Below are positions 16,707 through 26,088 of a stretch of 64,000 bases of DNA, piece by piece. Source of the stretch: Methylicorpusculum oleiharenae (GTDB taxonomy: Bacteria > Pseudomonadota > Gammaproteobacteria > Methylococcales > Methylomonadaceae); NCBI RefSeq assembly GCF_009828925.2, contig NZ_WUTY02000002.1, positions 1 through 64,000 of the forward strand, given 5' to 3'. Positions within the stretch are counted from its first letter, which is position 1; every line of letters starts with the position of its first letter. The notes beneath the pieces are model-generated. The model did no database searches. It saw only the letters and a list, made by a program, of their open reading frames with translations, and was not told the DNA's origin. A program made the translations under genes and the position numbers.

Positions 16707-18206
16707 ATGCACTCTATACATAAAATGAACAAGCTAAATTCAGAACAAGACTTCTTTTTTGCCAGAATCGCAGCGTTAGCGTTTGTAAACCCCTTCAGCC
16801 GCGAACGTGAAAAGGCTGATTGGCAGGTGCTCAACCTGCATCCACAAGCCATTTCGGCTGCGGAGCGACGAAAATTAGTGATCGAAACAATAAACAGCCA
16901 GTTCCAGACTTTAACCCGGCAACAACGTTTTGATATCCGTCATTATCAAGGCAAAACCCAAGCGATGATGCAGTTGGCGTGGCTCGTTAAAGTGTTTTAC
17001 AGTTATCAACAAGGCTTTGATGATTTTATCAAGGCGCAGCAACAAGCCGGGGACAAGGCCCTGGCTCTTCCGTTTGCCAAGGCCCTTAGCGAAGAATTTG
17101 AACTGGCAGGTTTTACCCCGCAACAAGCTTCACACTCCATCGCGCTGTTGTTCCAATTGCAGCGTGCCTTTCGCTTTATTGATGAAGCGGTTTCCGGCAC
17201 CAGTTCGGCTATTGTCGAATTACGAACGCGGCTTTGGAACAATATTTTTACCTTTAATCCGGAGTGGTACCTCAACTACCTGTGCAAGCGTATGGAGGAT
17301 TTTTCGCTGTTATTACTGGGCGAGACAGGGACGGGCAAAAGCCGGGTAGCGAAAGCGATCGGTTGCTCGGGTTATATTCCTTTCGATGCCTCAACAGGTA
17401 AATTTGTGGAAAGCTTTACCGTATCGTTCAGGGCGATCAACCTGTCGCAATATTCCACGGGTGTACTGGAATCGGAATTGTTTGGTCACAAAAAAGGCGC
17501 ATTTACCGGGGCAATCGACAACCATCCCGGCTTGTTCGCCCAATGCAGCAAGCACGGCTCGGTGTTTATCGACGAAATCGGTGAACTCGACATTCCCATC
17601 CAGGTTAAATTGCTGAATGTCTTGCAAGACCGTCTGTACAGCCCGGTTGGTAGCCATGAGCAACGCCGGTTTGAAGGCCGGATTATCAGTGCCACAAACC
17701 GGCCGATCGAACAATTAATGGCATCAGGACACTTTAGAAAAGATTTTTACTACCGCTTATGTTCCGACGTGATTACCTTGCCCAACTTACAGGAGCGCCT
17801 CAGCCAAGATCCCGATGAATTACGGGCATTAATCACCAGTTTAGTGCACCGGGTCATTGACTCACCCGAAGCGGAACTCATTGACAGGATTGAAGCCCGT
17901 ATTCGGGAAGTCGTCCCCAAAACGTACCACTGGCCGGGTAATGTCAGGGAACTGGAACAATGCATTCGGCGGATTTGTATTACCGGCAGCTATCAAGTCC
18001 ACTCATTACCGACTGTTACCCACGCCAATGAGCGAATTGTTCAAACAGATGCCGAAGGAAAATACCTGTCAGCTCAACAGTTGTTGCAAAATTACTGCCG
18101 CTTTTTATTTGACCAGCACAATAGCTACGAGACCGTTGCCAGAATTGCGGGTTTGGATAGGCGAACGGTAAAAAAATATATTGAATTGGGCGAGCGTGGG
18201 GTGTAA
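16707..18206 (+). CDS. Sigma-54-dependent activator (AAA+, Fis-type HTH), no receiver domain
   Basis: The 499-residue protein has a novel N-terminal region (1-190), then a sigma-54 AAA+ domain: Walker A GETGTGKS (205-212), the sigma-54 contact loop GAFTGA (264-269), Walker B VFIDE (286-290), and a GNVRELEQC motif. A Fis-type HTH closes the protein (YETVARIAGLDRRTVKKYI). It remodels RpoN holoenzyme at -24/-12 promoters. The N-terminal region is neither a receiver nor a GAF domain that I recognise and may sense the membrane signal or bind the PspA-like partner. A second in-frame ATG at 16725 is equally possible, since neither start has a clear ribosome binding site. Confidence 0.9.
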   Translation: MHSIHKMNKLNSEQDFFFARIAALAFVNPFSREREKADWQVLNLHPQAISAAERRKLVIETINSQFQTLTRQQRFDIRHYQGKTQAMMQLAWLVKVFYSYQQGFDDFIKAQQQAGDKALALPFAKALSEEFELAGFTPQQASHSIALLFQLQRAFRFIDEAVSGTSSAIVELRTRLWNNIFTFNPEWYLNYLCKRMEDFSLLLLGETGTGKSRVAKAIGCSGYIPFDASTGKFVESFTVSFRAINLSQYSTGVLESELFGHKKGAFTGAIDNHPGLFAQCSKHGSVFIDEIGELDIPIQVKLLNVLQDRLYSPVGSHEQRRFEGRIISATNRPIEQLMASGHFRKDFYYRLCSDVITLPNLQERLSQDPDELRALITSLVHRVIDSPEAELIDRIEARIREVVPKTYHWPGNVRELEQCIRRICITGSYQVHSLPTVTHANERIVQTDAEGKYLSAQQLLQNYCRFLFDQHNSYETVARIAGLDRRTVKKYIELGERGV

Positions 18207-18915
18207 TAGGCTTGAAATAGTCAAAGCTTCAGCGGCCATAGGATCATATCAACCAATGCCTACACGGTCGGCCCATTTTTACAGGTCACGACTGACCGCT
18301 TTATGATACTTAATATTACGGAATGAAGTTTGGCAATCGGCTAATTGCTGACCTTGGTATTTTAGTTTTTGTGACAGAAATTAATCGTTTCGCGGCAAGC
18401 CTCATCCTGAAAACATGGCGGCATGGATGTTGAGCATTTTTGACCTGTCTGGCGACAGAATGGGATGAGTCTTTTTCTAGACAAAATCAGGGAAAAAACA
18501 AAGTCAGGACTTGCATTCAAACATTTCTTGGCGCTATGCGATTCGCATCAACAGGGTCAGCTTGCAATCATGCATTTAAAGAATTGCTTGAAAGACCGCA
18601 TTCCAACCAATTTATGCCACACAATTCACGAACAACTAGGACTGGATTGGGTCAGGTGTTGACCGTCCGCTATTCAGATTCATCGCCGGAAAGCTGTCAT
18701 TGAATTCCGATACCTGAAAGCGGCCATTCGTCACCGAGTTCAATCGACCCACACCTGCCGTCAACATTTCTGAGGTTTAAGGGCAGATATGCGTTGCTAT
18801 ACAGACGATCAGAGTTATTTTTGATAGTCGGGACACTTAAATCTCAAAGTTTTGCCGTACTTACTAAGCCAGTTTTGATTGAACGTGGGTTGCTCGTTTA
18901 GATTGATAAGGTAAC
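18207..18915. other. Intergenic stretch, no supported gene
   Basis: This 700-bp stretch separates the activator from the metallopeptidase operon. One 65-codon frame (18465-18662, MSLFLDKIREKTKSGLAFKH...) overlaps another in a different frame and has no recognised domain. It may be gene debris; I do not call it. No repeat or terminator with a U-run was seen. Confidence 0.4.
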
Positions 18916-18951
18916 TTGACAAAACTTGACGAATCCTCCTATAATTTGCAT
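18916..18951 (+). promoter_or_regulatory. Consensus sigma-70 promoter giving a leaderless mRNA
   Basis: TTGACA at 18916-18921 and TATAAT at 18940-18945 are separated by 18 bp and match both consensus hexamers exactly. The expected start point (6-8 bases after TATAAT) coincides with the ATG at 18952. An upstream in-frame TTG used by gene finders is the -35 box itself. Confidence 0.85.
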
Positions 18952-20094
18952 ATGCCAAAATCCTTGAACCTAACCAACACAGAACGTTCGATGCAAGAAG
19001 CGGGCTTAACCCAAGCCGCCATCGCCGCCGCTCTGGATGTTTCCAGAGAAGCCGTATCCCAATGGCTCAGCCATAAATCGTTTCCGCGCCCGAATAAACT
19101 ACTTCAACTTGGTAAACTTCTCAATCTAGCCTTCAGCGAATTGGTCGTTAGCGAAGAACCCAACGAACCGAAAGTAGCCTTTCGCAAAATGAAAGGCACT
19201 AAGACGCAGGATCACCATATCGAGAAGGCCAGAGAAATAGGCCGTTATTTGCGCCAGTTGGCGCCGCATCTGCCGTTCGATACCCTGGAAATGCCGCCGG
19301 TACTGAAAGCCCCGACTTGCGACTACGACTATTTGCAAAAAGCCGCGACCAAGGTGCGGGAAGACATCACCTTGGCACAGACCGATACCGTTGACTTTAA
19401 ACATCTTATTCGCCGTTTTCGGGATCTACAGACCGTCGTCGTGCCGATCATGTGGGGCAGCAAGCAGCGCCACGAAAACGCCGTGCATATTTACTTACCG
19501 GACTCGCAAAGCACCTGGGTTTATCTGAACTTGGATACCAATGTGCACGACTTCAAATTCTGGATGGCACACGAACTGGGCCACTGCCTTTCGCCCAACT
19601 TGGAAGGCGACGCCGCCGAGGATTTTGCCGACGCCTTTGCCGGCAGCCTGCTATTCCCGCACGAACTGGCCGAACAGGCTTACACCGCTATCAAAAAGCA
19701 ACGTTCTCCGGCCGCCAAGATTACCTATGTCATTGGCTTGGCGACATCCCACATCATTTCGCCCTATACCGTGATTGGCCAGGTTAACAAATATGCCTCC
19801 CACGTTGGTAAGCCGGAAATCATATTAGACAAAGGCTTCAACGGCGCCGTCACCAATTTCAATAAAGGTTATTTCAACATCAGCGAAACTCTATTGGCCG
19901 ACGCCGAACGAGACGGTAACGGCAAACCCAGCGCAAAAGATTACATCGCCGTAGCCGAACACGTCTTCGACACACCATTTTTCGACCTGCTTCGCCGCTA
20001 CTTGAAACAACACGACAAAGGCCCCGGATTCATTCAAACGGTGCTGGATATGCCATTACTAGACGCCCGGAGTCTCCACGCCGAGTTGACCTGA
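18952..20094 (+). CDS. HTH-ImmA/IrrE metallopeptidase, probable antitoxin of a PIN toxin
   Basis: The product is about 380 residues. An XRE-type HTH lies at about 10-55 (GLTQAAIAAALDVSREAVSQ), followed by a linker and the COG2856/ImmA-IrrE zinc peptidase domain with FWMAHELGHCLSP (HExxH at about 207-211) and a downstream acidic segment EDFADAFAGSLLFP. These peptidases cleave regulatory proteins, and HTH-COG2856 genes are known as predicted antitoxins beside toxin genes. The stop TGA overlaps the ATG of the PIN gene (TGATG). The ATG at 18952 is preferred over an upstream TTG, which is part of the promoter. Transcription probably starts at the ATG. Confidence 0.9.
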   Translation: MPKSLNLTNTERSMQEAGLTQAAIAAALDVSREAVSQWLSHKSFPRPNKLLQLGKLLNLAFSELVVSEEPNEPKVAFRKMKGTKTQDHHIEKAREIGRYLRQLAPHLPFDTLEMPPVLKAPTCDYDYLQKAATKVREDITLAQTDTVDFKHLIRRFRDLQTVVVPIMWGSKQRHENAVHIYLPDSQSTWVYLNLDTNVHDFKFWMAHELGHCLSPNLEGDAAEDFADAFAGSLLFPHELAEQAYTAIKKQRSPAAKITYVIGLATSHIISPYTVIGQVNKYASHVGKPEIILDKGFNGAVTNFNKGYFNISETLLADAERDGNGKPSAKDYIAVAEHVFDTPFFDLLRRYLKQHDKGPGFIQTVLDMPLLDARSLHAELT

Positions 20095-20645
20095 TGGCTC
20101 AGTCGAAAATACTTGTCGACACCAACGCCTATCTCAGGCTGGCAAAGACCATCCGCCCATTGCTGTTCGTGCCATTCGGCGAAAACCAATACTGTCTCTA
20201 TATACTGCCGGAAGTAAACAAAGAACTGCAAAACCATCGGCTGCAAAACACCTTTTATTGGGTGAACGAAGACGAATTCGTCGAAAACCGCAATCATTTC
20301 CCTTCCATCGGTAAAAAGCAGAAAGCCGCCATTGATTTGGTCTTCGGCTATATCTGGGATTACGTGCAAACCGACTTGCCAGGTCCTTCTCGCGTCGATG
20401 CGCTTTATATCGCCTACGCGCTGGAATTAGATGTACCGGTGGTTACCGACGACCAAGACATGACCGCCTTAGCCAAGGCATTCGATGCCAAGGTCATGCC
20501 CACCTTGGAACTGCTTAAAATCATGTTTAATTGCGGCCATACCGACATGAAAACCATCAAGGGACTTTGCGAGTATTGGCGGCAATTTGGCGACCGACCG
20601 GCCAATCTGGAAGCCGATTTCAAGCGGCTGTTTCCCGAGCAATAA
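20094..20645 (+). CDS. PIN-domain ribonuclease, probable toxin
   Basis: The 183-residue protein starts KILVDTNAYLRLAK with the first PIN Asp, then LPEVNKELQNH with the conserved Glu, SRVDALYIAYAL with the third acidic residue, and PVVTDDQDMTALAK with the last. This is a complete PIN acidic triad or tetrad, expected to bind Mg/Mn and cut RNA. A C-terminal helical tail of about 45 residues follows. It overlaps the upstream HTH-ImmA gene by one base, typical of a toxin translated from the antitoxin message. The RNA target is unknown. Confidence 0.85.
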   Translation: MAQSKILVDTNAYLRLAKTIRPLLFVPFGENQYCLYILPEVNKELQNHRLQNTFYWVNEDEFVENRNHFPSIGKKQKAAIDLVFGYIWDYVQTDLPGPSRVDALYIAYALELDVPVVTDDQDMTALAKAFDAKVMPTLELLKIMFNCGHTDMKTIKGLCEYWRQFGDRPANLEADFKRLFPEQ

Positions 20646-21331
20646 CTGGTGGCTTTCAGAGTTTCATTACTCCCGTCATATTTTGGTTTTTCCGCTGGAA
20701 AAATCCATTATGAAACAGGCTTTGGAATGAATGGGCCAAGGATTTTTGACCGGTCTCAGAGGAGTATTTACGTGTAAAGATACGAACATAGAAGTCAGTT
20801 TAGTAACCAAAACCAGCCGATCGTGAACGATGTTTTCAGATGCCTGAATGTCGCAAATTGGCCATAACAAGACGATCAATCTCTAATCAACCAAGCCAAG
20901 AGATATCCGAAAGTCAAATTCCAACCAGTTGATCAAATTCAACGATCAAGACTGTCGGTCATCAATCCAACCTCATTCTGCAAATAGCCCTTTAATTTTT
21001 CACTGGTCTCCATTGAGTTGCGCTTATCCTAGCTATCCTCCCCTACTCCGTTATACGACAAATCGACGTGCGACGGACTTTCTTGCCCGCACACATTAAA
21101 CCCGTCCACCATTCCCTTGACAGGCTTTTTATCATCGGCAAGTCAAACTGGCATGCCATCACTGCCTGGGCGGACTACCTGACAAGCAGGGACCCACCGG
21201 CCATTGCCATAATGAAATAATCGGCGTAATAAAAAAAGCCAATTCGGACTCCCTTTCCGCATTATCCGATGAATTGTCCCGATCGGTCGCCTGCGTTAAA
21301 TAAACCTGTCTTTTTATCACTGCAAAACGAG
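20646..21331. other. Intergenic stretch, nothing supported
   Basis: This 686-bp stretch lies between the PIN gene and the convergent recombinase gene. Frames are short and unconvincing. It could contain the recombination site of the recombinase, but I see no direct repeat or core to define it. Confidence 0.4.
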
Positions 21332-23068
21332 CTATTCGTCGGAAAACGCGGCACTTACCACCCGTTGCCTTTCTTTTGCATCGGTATCCAGGTACAACGA
21401 GGTCGTGCTGATGTTGGCATGACCCAGTTCATCCCTGATATAAGCCAGGGGCACTTGCCGGTCATTAGCCAGATAACTGCCATAACTGTGGCGGAGCCAG
21501 TGGGTTGAGGCTTTCTTGAGTTTGTTGGCCAGTCGCAAGTGGTTGGCGTCACCCTCCGAAGTCAGGTGATCATACATCTGCTCAAAAAAACCTGACAGAA
21601 TATGGTGGATACCCCCCGGGGTAAGATGCCGACGCCCGGTCCTATCTCGCAAGTTGGGGATAAGGGGTGCTTCGTGCGGAAGGAAATCAAAATGGGTTGG
21701 CAAGCCCCTCACCCTTAAATAAGCCTTCAATTCTTCGACAAAAATCTGAGGTAAAGACGTCTTCCGTTCCTTAGTGTTCTTGCCGACCACCTTCAGGAAA
21801 TAATGCTCGCCGGCCTCGTCCTCAAGACATTCGATGTCACCAAAACTAGCGGCGGCCAGTTCATGGATTCTAAGCCCGGTATGGAAGGCAAACTTCAGGA
21901 TAAACAGGGTACGCCGGTTTAGGGCAAACTCCGCATCTCCTCCCTGGATCAGGCTTTCCGCATAGCTAAACACCCCTTGCATCTGCGTGTGGGTAAAGGC
22001 GCGGTTATGGGTTTGCGGGGTCGTTTGAGCAAACTTGGTGTTTTGAATACTGTCGAAATTGTTATGTTTCAGGTAGTTTTGTTTGACTAACCAGTCCATG
22101 CACGAGGAAATGACGGTCTTGGCGTAAGCGACACTACGTGGCGACAGCACCAGTTGGGGCGGCTGATTGCCCTGACTATCGGCCGATTGGCCGGTATTTT
22201 TGGGACGGTAGTAAAAGGGCTTCCAGTTGCCCCGGCTTTTGATGGCAGGCTCCAGGGACACCCACTGGCGATTGCTAGCATCCAGCGTCTTGAGGAAATG
22301 GACATACGCCTTACAGTCTGTAGTGTCAAGGGACGACACTGCTTTGCCACGCGCCAAAACCGCCCACAATAATAAGCGTTCCAGTTCCTTCTTATAGGCA
22401 GTGATGGTTTTGGCATTGCCGTCCTTGAGCGATAACCAGCTGGTGATGGCATCCAGGTCATGTTCTGCCTGGATTCGGCACGGTTCCGCCGCGCGGTTAC
22501 TGCCCTGTGAGCCACTGAGCGCCTCAGGGATAGACACCCGTTCCAACGGCGCCACTTGGCTAAGAGGTACCGGCAAGGCCAAGGGCTTGCGCTTCCTATT
22601 CAGCTGGTAGCCCAGTTGTAGGGCATGGCTGTCAAAAAAGCCCAGCAAGTTTTTGAGTTTCGGTGCCAACCCCTCAGGCAAAACGATATCCCCGGCAAAT
22701 GTCCCTTCCAAACAATCAACCAAGTCTGCTAGGGACTTAATGTTTCCGGGTAGTTCACTCAGAACACGTTCATCGAACCATTGCCCCACCTCATCTGCCA
22801 AGGTAGGCACGGGGTCTGGCAGGCTATTGAGGCGGTCCAATGCCTTGAGGAACCCTCTCCGCCATTCGTCGGAGGTTTGGCGTTCTCCCAGCCACTGACC
22901 AAGTGAATCGGACAGGCGATAGTACCTAGACTTATTCGCTAGACCCAGGCGCAAGACCTTGACCTGCATTCTGGCCGGCACACTGCCTTCTGGCAACTGG
23001 TCCTCCAGTACCTCCCAAGCCAAATAATGGGCCCAGCCACGCAGCAACGTGGCATCACTGAGGTTCAT
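21332..23068 (-). CDS. Tyrosine-type site-specific recombinase with DUF3701-like N-terminus
   Basis: The 578-residue protein has a long N-terminal region of about 200 residues (WAHYLAWEVLEDQLPEG, SLPDPVPTLADEVGQWFD) of the type found in DUF3701 phage-integrase relatives. A SAM-like core-binding domain follows, then the catalytic domain with Arg in FHTGLRIHELAA, HWLRHSYGS (HxxR), ELGHANISTT, and the nucleophile Tyr in TSLYLDTD. All catalytic residues are present, so it should cut and rejoin DNA. It stands alone without an excisionase and may serve as a plasmid dimer-resolution or integration enzyme; no target site was identified. Confidence 0.9.
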   Translation of the reverse strand: MNLSDATLLRGWAHYLAWEVLEDQLPEGSVPARMQVKVLRLGLANKSRYYRLSDSLGQWLGERQTSDEWRRGFLKALDRLNSLPDPVPTLADEVGQWFDERVLSELPGNIKSLADLVDCLEGTFAGDIVLPEGLAPKLKNLLGFFDSHALQLGYQLNRKRKPLALPVPLSQVAPLERVSIPEALSGSQGSNRAAEPCRIQAEHDLDAITSWLSLKDGNAKTITAYKKELERLLLWAVLARGKAVSSLDTTDCKAYVHFLKTLDASNRQWVSLEPAIKSRGNWKPFYYRPKNTGQSADSQGNQPPQLVLSPRSVAYAKTVISSCMDWLVKQNYLKHNNFDSIQNTKFAQTTPQTHNRAFTHTQMQGVFSYAESLIQGGDAEFALNRRTLFILKFAFHTGLRIHELAAASFGDIECLEDEAGEHYFLKVVGKNTKERKTSLPQIFVEELKAYLRVRGLPTHFDFLPHEAPLIPNLRDRTGRRHLTPGGIHHILSGFFEQMYDHLTSEGDANHLRLANKLKKASTHWLRHSYGSYLANDRQVPLAYIRDELGHANISTTSLYLDTDAKERQRVVSAAFSDE

Positions 23069-23370
23069 TGCACATCCCCTTTCTGTCCCTCAACGGGACA
23101 ATTTCTTTTATCAACAAAACCAATAACTTAGTCAAAGTTTTTGGTTAAAAATCCGGTTCGGACGTCTGGCATAGTTATTATAATCGGAAATTTATTCTAT
23201 TAAGTATAATTATAGTTATATTTAATATAAATTTATATTAATGAATTATTTTAGTGATTTAGTGGATAATTTATTCATTATGGCCTATCTTATTCCCCGG
23301 GAAGCGCGTCATGCCTAGAAACCGCCCAAACGGCGCTTTTTGCAAGGGATTGAGTCCGGTAATTAGGTCT
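23069..23370. other. AT-rich intergenic region with a 20-bp palindrome
   Basis: Upstream of the recombinase, 23160-23275 is very AT-rich and contains TTAATATAAATTTATATTAA at 23222-23241, a perfect 20-bp palindrome. It could be an operator for the recombinase or for the KfrA-like gene. No gene is seen in this stretch. Confidence 0.5.
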
Positions 23371-23564
23371 CATGCCGCAAGCATCGCCTTGAAGTTGACC
23401 CCGAGTTCAAGCGCTGGGAAAACGAGTTTTCCCAGCATTTTGACTCACCTGCGTCCTTATTAACGGGTTGGGCGACTGGGAAGCCTGTAAAATCCTGCCA
23501 ATATGGCCTTGAACAGTATGAAACGATCGATTTAAAGCGGCTAAATCGCCCTCTCACCCGGTGA
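23371..23564 (+). other. Coding-like frame without a start, upstream of kfrA-like gene
   Basis: From the TAG before 23371 to the TGA at 23562-23564 the plus strand is open and reads protein-like sequence (CRKHRLEVDPEFKRWENEF, LLTGWATGKPVKSCQYGLEQ). It has no ATG. A second frame starting MPRNRPNGAFCK at about 23311 could join it through a frameshift near 23370. I take it as the remnant of a small gene whose end sits 4 bp from the KfrA-like start. The family is not recognised. Confidence 0.35.
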
Positions 23565-23568
23565 ACCG

Positions 23569-24468
23569 ATGAACAAAACCAGCACTTACAGCAAGGCTTA
23601 TGAGGCCTGTGAAGCCTTTTTTTTGGAATCGGGCCAAGTACCCACGATTGAAGCCATCAGACCGATGATTGGCGTCAATAGCCCTGCGATTATTTCCAGC
23701 GCCATTAAGAGTTGGAAGCAGGACTTATCGCTCAATGTCCGCAGCCAACAAGGGCTAGACCCTGGAACGCCGAAAGCCTTAATGGACGCGGCCACTGAAC
23801 TGTGGGCACTGGCGCTAACGGAGGCAAAAGCCAGCATCAAGGATAAGATCTCAGGGCTAGATGCTAAACAACTCGAATTAGACCAATTAACGGAAGATCT
23901 CAAGAAAGAAGCTGACCGCATTGGCCAATTAGTCAAAATCACTGAAGAAAAATACCAAGAAGAAGCCACCTACCTCAAAAAGGAAAACGAACGTCTCGCC
24001 GCTGAAACGGCCTCGGCATTAGCCCAGTTAGAGAGTTACAGAACGACCGTCAGCGCAGTCGAAATGAAAAATGCCGTACTCAGCGAAGCAATCCGGCAAG
24101 AGAAGGAAAAATATCAGAAGCTCGATATTCAATATGAACGGGAACATGAGTGGTCGTTCAAACGGATCGAAGAAGAAAAAGAAAATCATCGCCGTGAGAC
24201 GGCACAGGACATGTATCGTTTACAATCGGAAGCCACCAGGAACAAGCAAGCTGCGGAAATAGCCCAAACAAAATTAGGTCAACTCAGCCAGCAATTGAAT
24301 GAATACCGGGACAAGGTCAGCCTATTGGAAACAAACCTAGCGGAAGAAAAACTTAAATTAGCAGGATTGACCTTGGACAAGGCTAATTTACAAAGTGAAA
24401 TTAATGTCCTACAAGAGCGGATCAGAAAATTGACGACTAAAGTCAAGAAAAGTACGATTCAGAAATAA
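23569..24468 (+). CDS. KfrA-like DNA-binding coiled-coil protein
   Basis: The 299-residue protein has an N-terminal KfrA-type DNA-binding domain (about 1-70): YEACEAFFLESGQVPTIEAI, RPMIGVNSPAIISSAIKSWK. The remaining 200 residues are a near-continuous coiled coil rich in Lys, Glu and Gln (LDQLTEDLKKEADRIGQL and onward). KfrA of IncP plasmids is an autorepressor that helps plasmid maintenance through its long alpha-helical tail. This copy lies beside the parAB locus, and a second member lies at 38499-39431. The basic C-terminus RKLTTKVKKSTIQK is unusual for the tail end. Confidence 0.8.
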   Translation: MNKTSTYSKAYEACEAFFLESGQVPTIEAIRPMIGVNSPAIISSAIKSWKQDLSLNVRSQQGLDPGTPKALMDAATELWALALTEAKASIKDKISGLDAKQLELDQLTEDLKKEADRIGQLVKITEEKYQEEATYLKKENERLAAETASALAQLESYRTTVSAVEMKNAVLSEAIRQEKEKYQKLDIQYEREHEWSFKRIEEEKENHRRETAQDMYRLQSEATRNKQAAEIAQTKLGQLSQQLNEYRDKVSLLETNLAEEKLKLAGLTLDKANLQSEINVLQERIRKLTTKVKKSTIQK

Positions 24469-24653
24469 CGTCATAAATTGTCAGAATGAAAGTATTTTTC
24501 TCACCCTCTCCAATTTGATTGGGAGATAGGTAGTTGAAAAGACTTACGGAATAGGGTTCTTTTCACACGCACTGTAAAACAAGCACCTATGACCACAATT
24601 CAAATCGGGCGAGAAGTTAAATATGGACTAAAGCTAACACTCAATTGATCTGG

Positions 24654-25037
24654 TTAGGTATTTGTAATTATCAAACCAAGCATTCTTCTGTTTATTGCTG
24701 CACGAATAATTGAAGATTGAGTAGCATTCAAGCTTGGGTTCAATAATGCTACGCGATGAGCTTCTTGATTAATTTTATTAACAACACTCTCTGGGACACT
24801 AAAAACATCTTGCGCATTTGGTTTTATCATCAGTTCAGATAAAAGGGCACCTTCCCACCCTTCTCTCGAAAGTAATTCATTTATAGCTTCTACAACCCAC
24901 TTACTTTTTTGACGCATATTATAACCATCGTTAAGAATCCTAACAGGCAACGATGATTTTAGTGAAGAAGGTAATTTAACGGTTATTTTTCTAACTGAAC
25001 TTGATTCTAATATATGTTGAGCTAAACGATCACCCAT
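24654..25037 (-). CDS. Small third gene of the par operon, RHH-like
   Basis: The 127-residue product begins MGDRLAQHILESS and contains VRKITVKLPSSLKSSLPVRI, a beta strand and helix pattern as in ribbon-helix-helix proteins. KSKWVVEAINELLSREGWEG follows, then a second, similar unit (DVFSVPESVVNKINQEAHRV, SSIIRAAINRRML). It overlaps the parB gene by 8 bp and is the last gene of a parA-parB-this operon. It may be an accessory DNA-binding protein for segregation or copy control. No characterised homologue is recalled. Confidence 0.6.
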   Translation of the reverse strand: MGDRLAQHILESSSVRKITVKLPSSLKSSLPVRILNDGYNMRQKSKWVVEAINELLSREGWEGALLSELMIKPNAQDVFSVPESVVNKINQEAHRVALLNPSLNATQSSIIRAAINRRMLGLIITNT

Positions 25038-26088
25038 GTTTACGCTCCCAATAGATTAAAAATTCTTCAAAACCTTTTTTTGCATTTTTTGGGTTATCCC
25101 AATTTATTGACTCGAAATGATCTTTAAATTCACCTTCTGAGTTTGTCAGAACGAGAGTACGCAATGCCTTAAGGTTATCTGTTTTTCCAAGTGAAACTCT
25201 TGAGATTTTGTCCGGTGCCGGACGATCGCCGAACCATTTATCGTGAAGGAGTTTTCTTAATTCTTGATCAGCTTTAACTATTTCTAAAAGTTTGCTAAAG
25301 GAAACCAGGTTAGAAATAACTTTCTTTATTACCTCCATAACATAAGCATCTTTTCTACTATCAACTATTGCTAGCCATTCATAAGCCTGTGAGCGTGAAA
25401 CGCCTAATGTGTCTATTAAATCTCTCCATTTTATTTTTTTACCTAAACTTTCTCGACGATCAGCAAAACTAATCAACCATCTAAGTTTATCCCCTATCGT
25501 CAAATCAACCCGTTGCATGTTATCAATCATTGCCATGCGTTCTTTTGTTAATTCATCTGGCCTACGTAATATTACCTTTACCTCAATTCGTTCAATATAT
25601 AGAAGCGACATGTCAGGTTCGGGGTTTACTATTATTTCGTTATAGCCTTCTTGGTTTTCATTTTCTACAGTACGAATATGAAAAATAGAAAAAATGAAAG
25701 CCATAACTCGACGTTGACCACCTAGCAGTTGAACTTTCTTACCAGGCAAAGCTAAAGCCAATGGAGGGTTAAGAATGCCGAACTCCTTAATACTCATAGA
25801 AAGGCCGATAAGCTCTTCAAGCTGTTCTGATTTGACTTTGTAATTATCGTCACTTTCGAGAATTTTTCCCCGGTAAATATCCTCAAGGTTAAGATGAAAT
25901 TTACGTGGTTGCTCATCCCAAAGTTCAATATCTGATACTGTAATTTGACGAAGTTCATATTCTTGAAGAGTAGCCGACTCAGCCGCCGCTATTTTTTCAG
26001 CCACCCTATTTATTGTCCCGGACTGAACACCCAAAGGTTTACGTTTTATCAATACACCAGGTCTTTTGGTTTTAGATTCTGTATTCAT
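25030..26088 (-). CDS. parB: ParB-family partition protein
   Basis: The 352-residue protein has the ParB layout. The N-terminal region carries ITVSDIELWDEQPRKF (box I-like). LIGLSMSIKEFGILNPPLAL and VQLLGGQRRVMAFIFS (the GERR-type nucleotide-binding motif, here GGQRR) follow. The HTH DNA-binding part (about 205-245) is TIGDKLRWLISFADRRESLG, then LIDTLGVSRSQAYEWLAIVD. ParB binds parS and activates ParA. It overlaps parA by 4 bp. A copy of the GTCCGGTGCCGGAC motif lies inside its coding sequence, a possible internal parS. Confidence 0.85.
   Translation of the reverse strand: MNTESKTKRPGVLIKRKPLGVQSGTINRVAEKIAAAESATLQEYELRQITVSDIELWDEQPRKFHLNLEDIYRGKILESDDNYKVKSEQLEELIGLSMSIKEFGILNPPLALALPGKKVQLLGGQRRVMAFIFSIFHIRTVENENQEGYNEIIVNPEPDMSLLYIERIEVKVILRRPDELTKERMAMIDNMQRVDLTIGDKLRWLISFADRRESLGKKIKWRDLIDTLGVSRSQAYEWLAIVDSRKDAYVMEVIKKVISNLVSFSKLLEIVKADQELRKLLHDKWFGDRPAPDKISRVSLGKTDNLKALRTLVLTNSEGEFKDHFESINWDNPKNAKKGFEEFLIYWERKHG
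25210..25223. repeat. parS-like palindrome inside parB (one mismatch)
   Basis: GTCCGGTGCCGGAC differs from the perfect palindrome GTCCGGTACCGGAC found at 27028-27041 and 31115-31128 at one central base. It lies in parB codons, so coding constraint may explain part of it. Confidence 0.45.

Noticed and set aside
18440-18703. Overlapping short frames after the sigma-54 activator
   Set aside because: Two frames of similar length overlap each other, with no recognised domain and no clear ribosome binding site. They could be gene debris but are not supported as genes.
18916-18951. Upstream TTG as start of the ImmA-type protein
   Set aside because: These codons are the -35 and -10 boxes of a consensus promoter, so they are unlikely to be translated.
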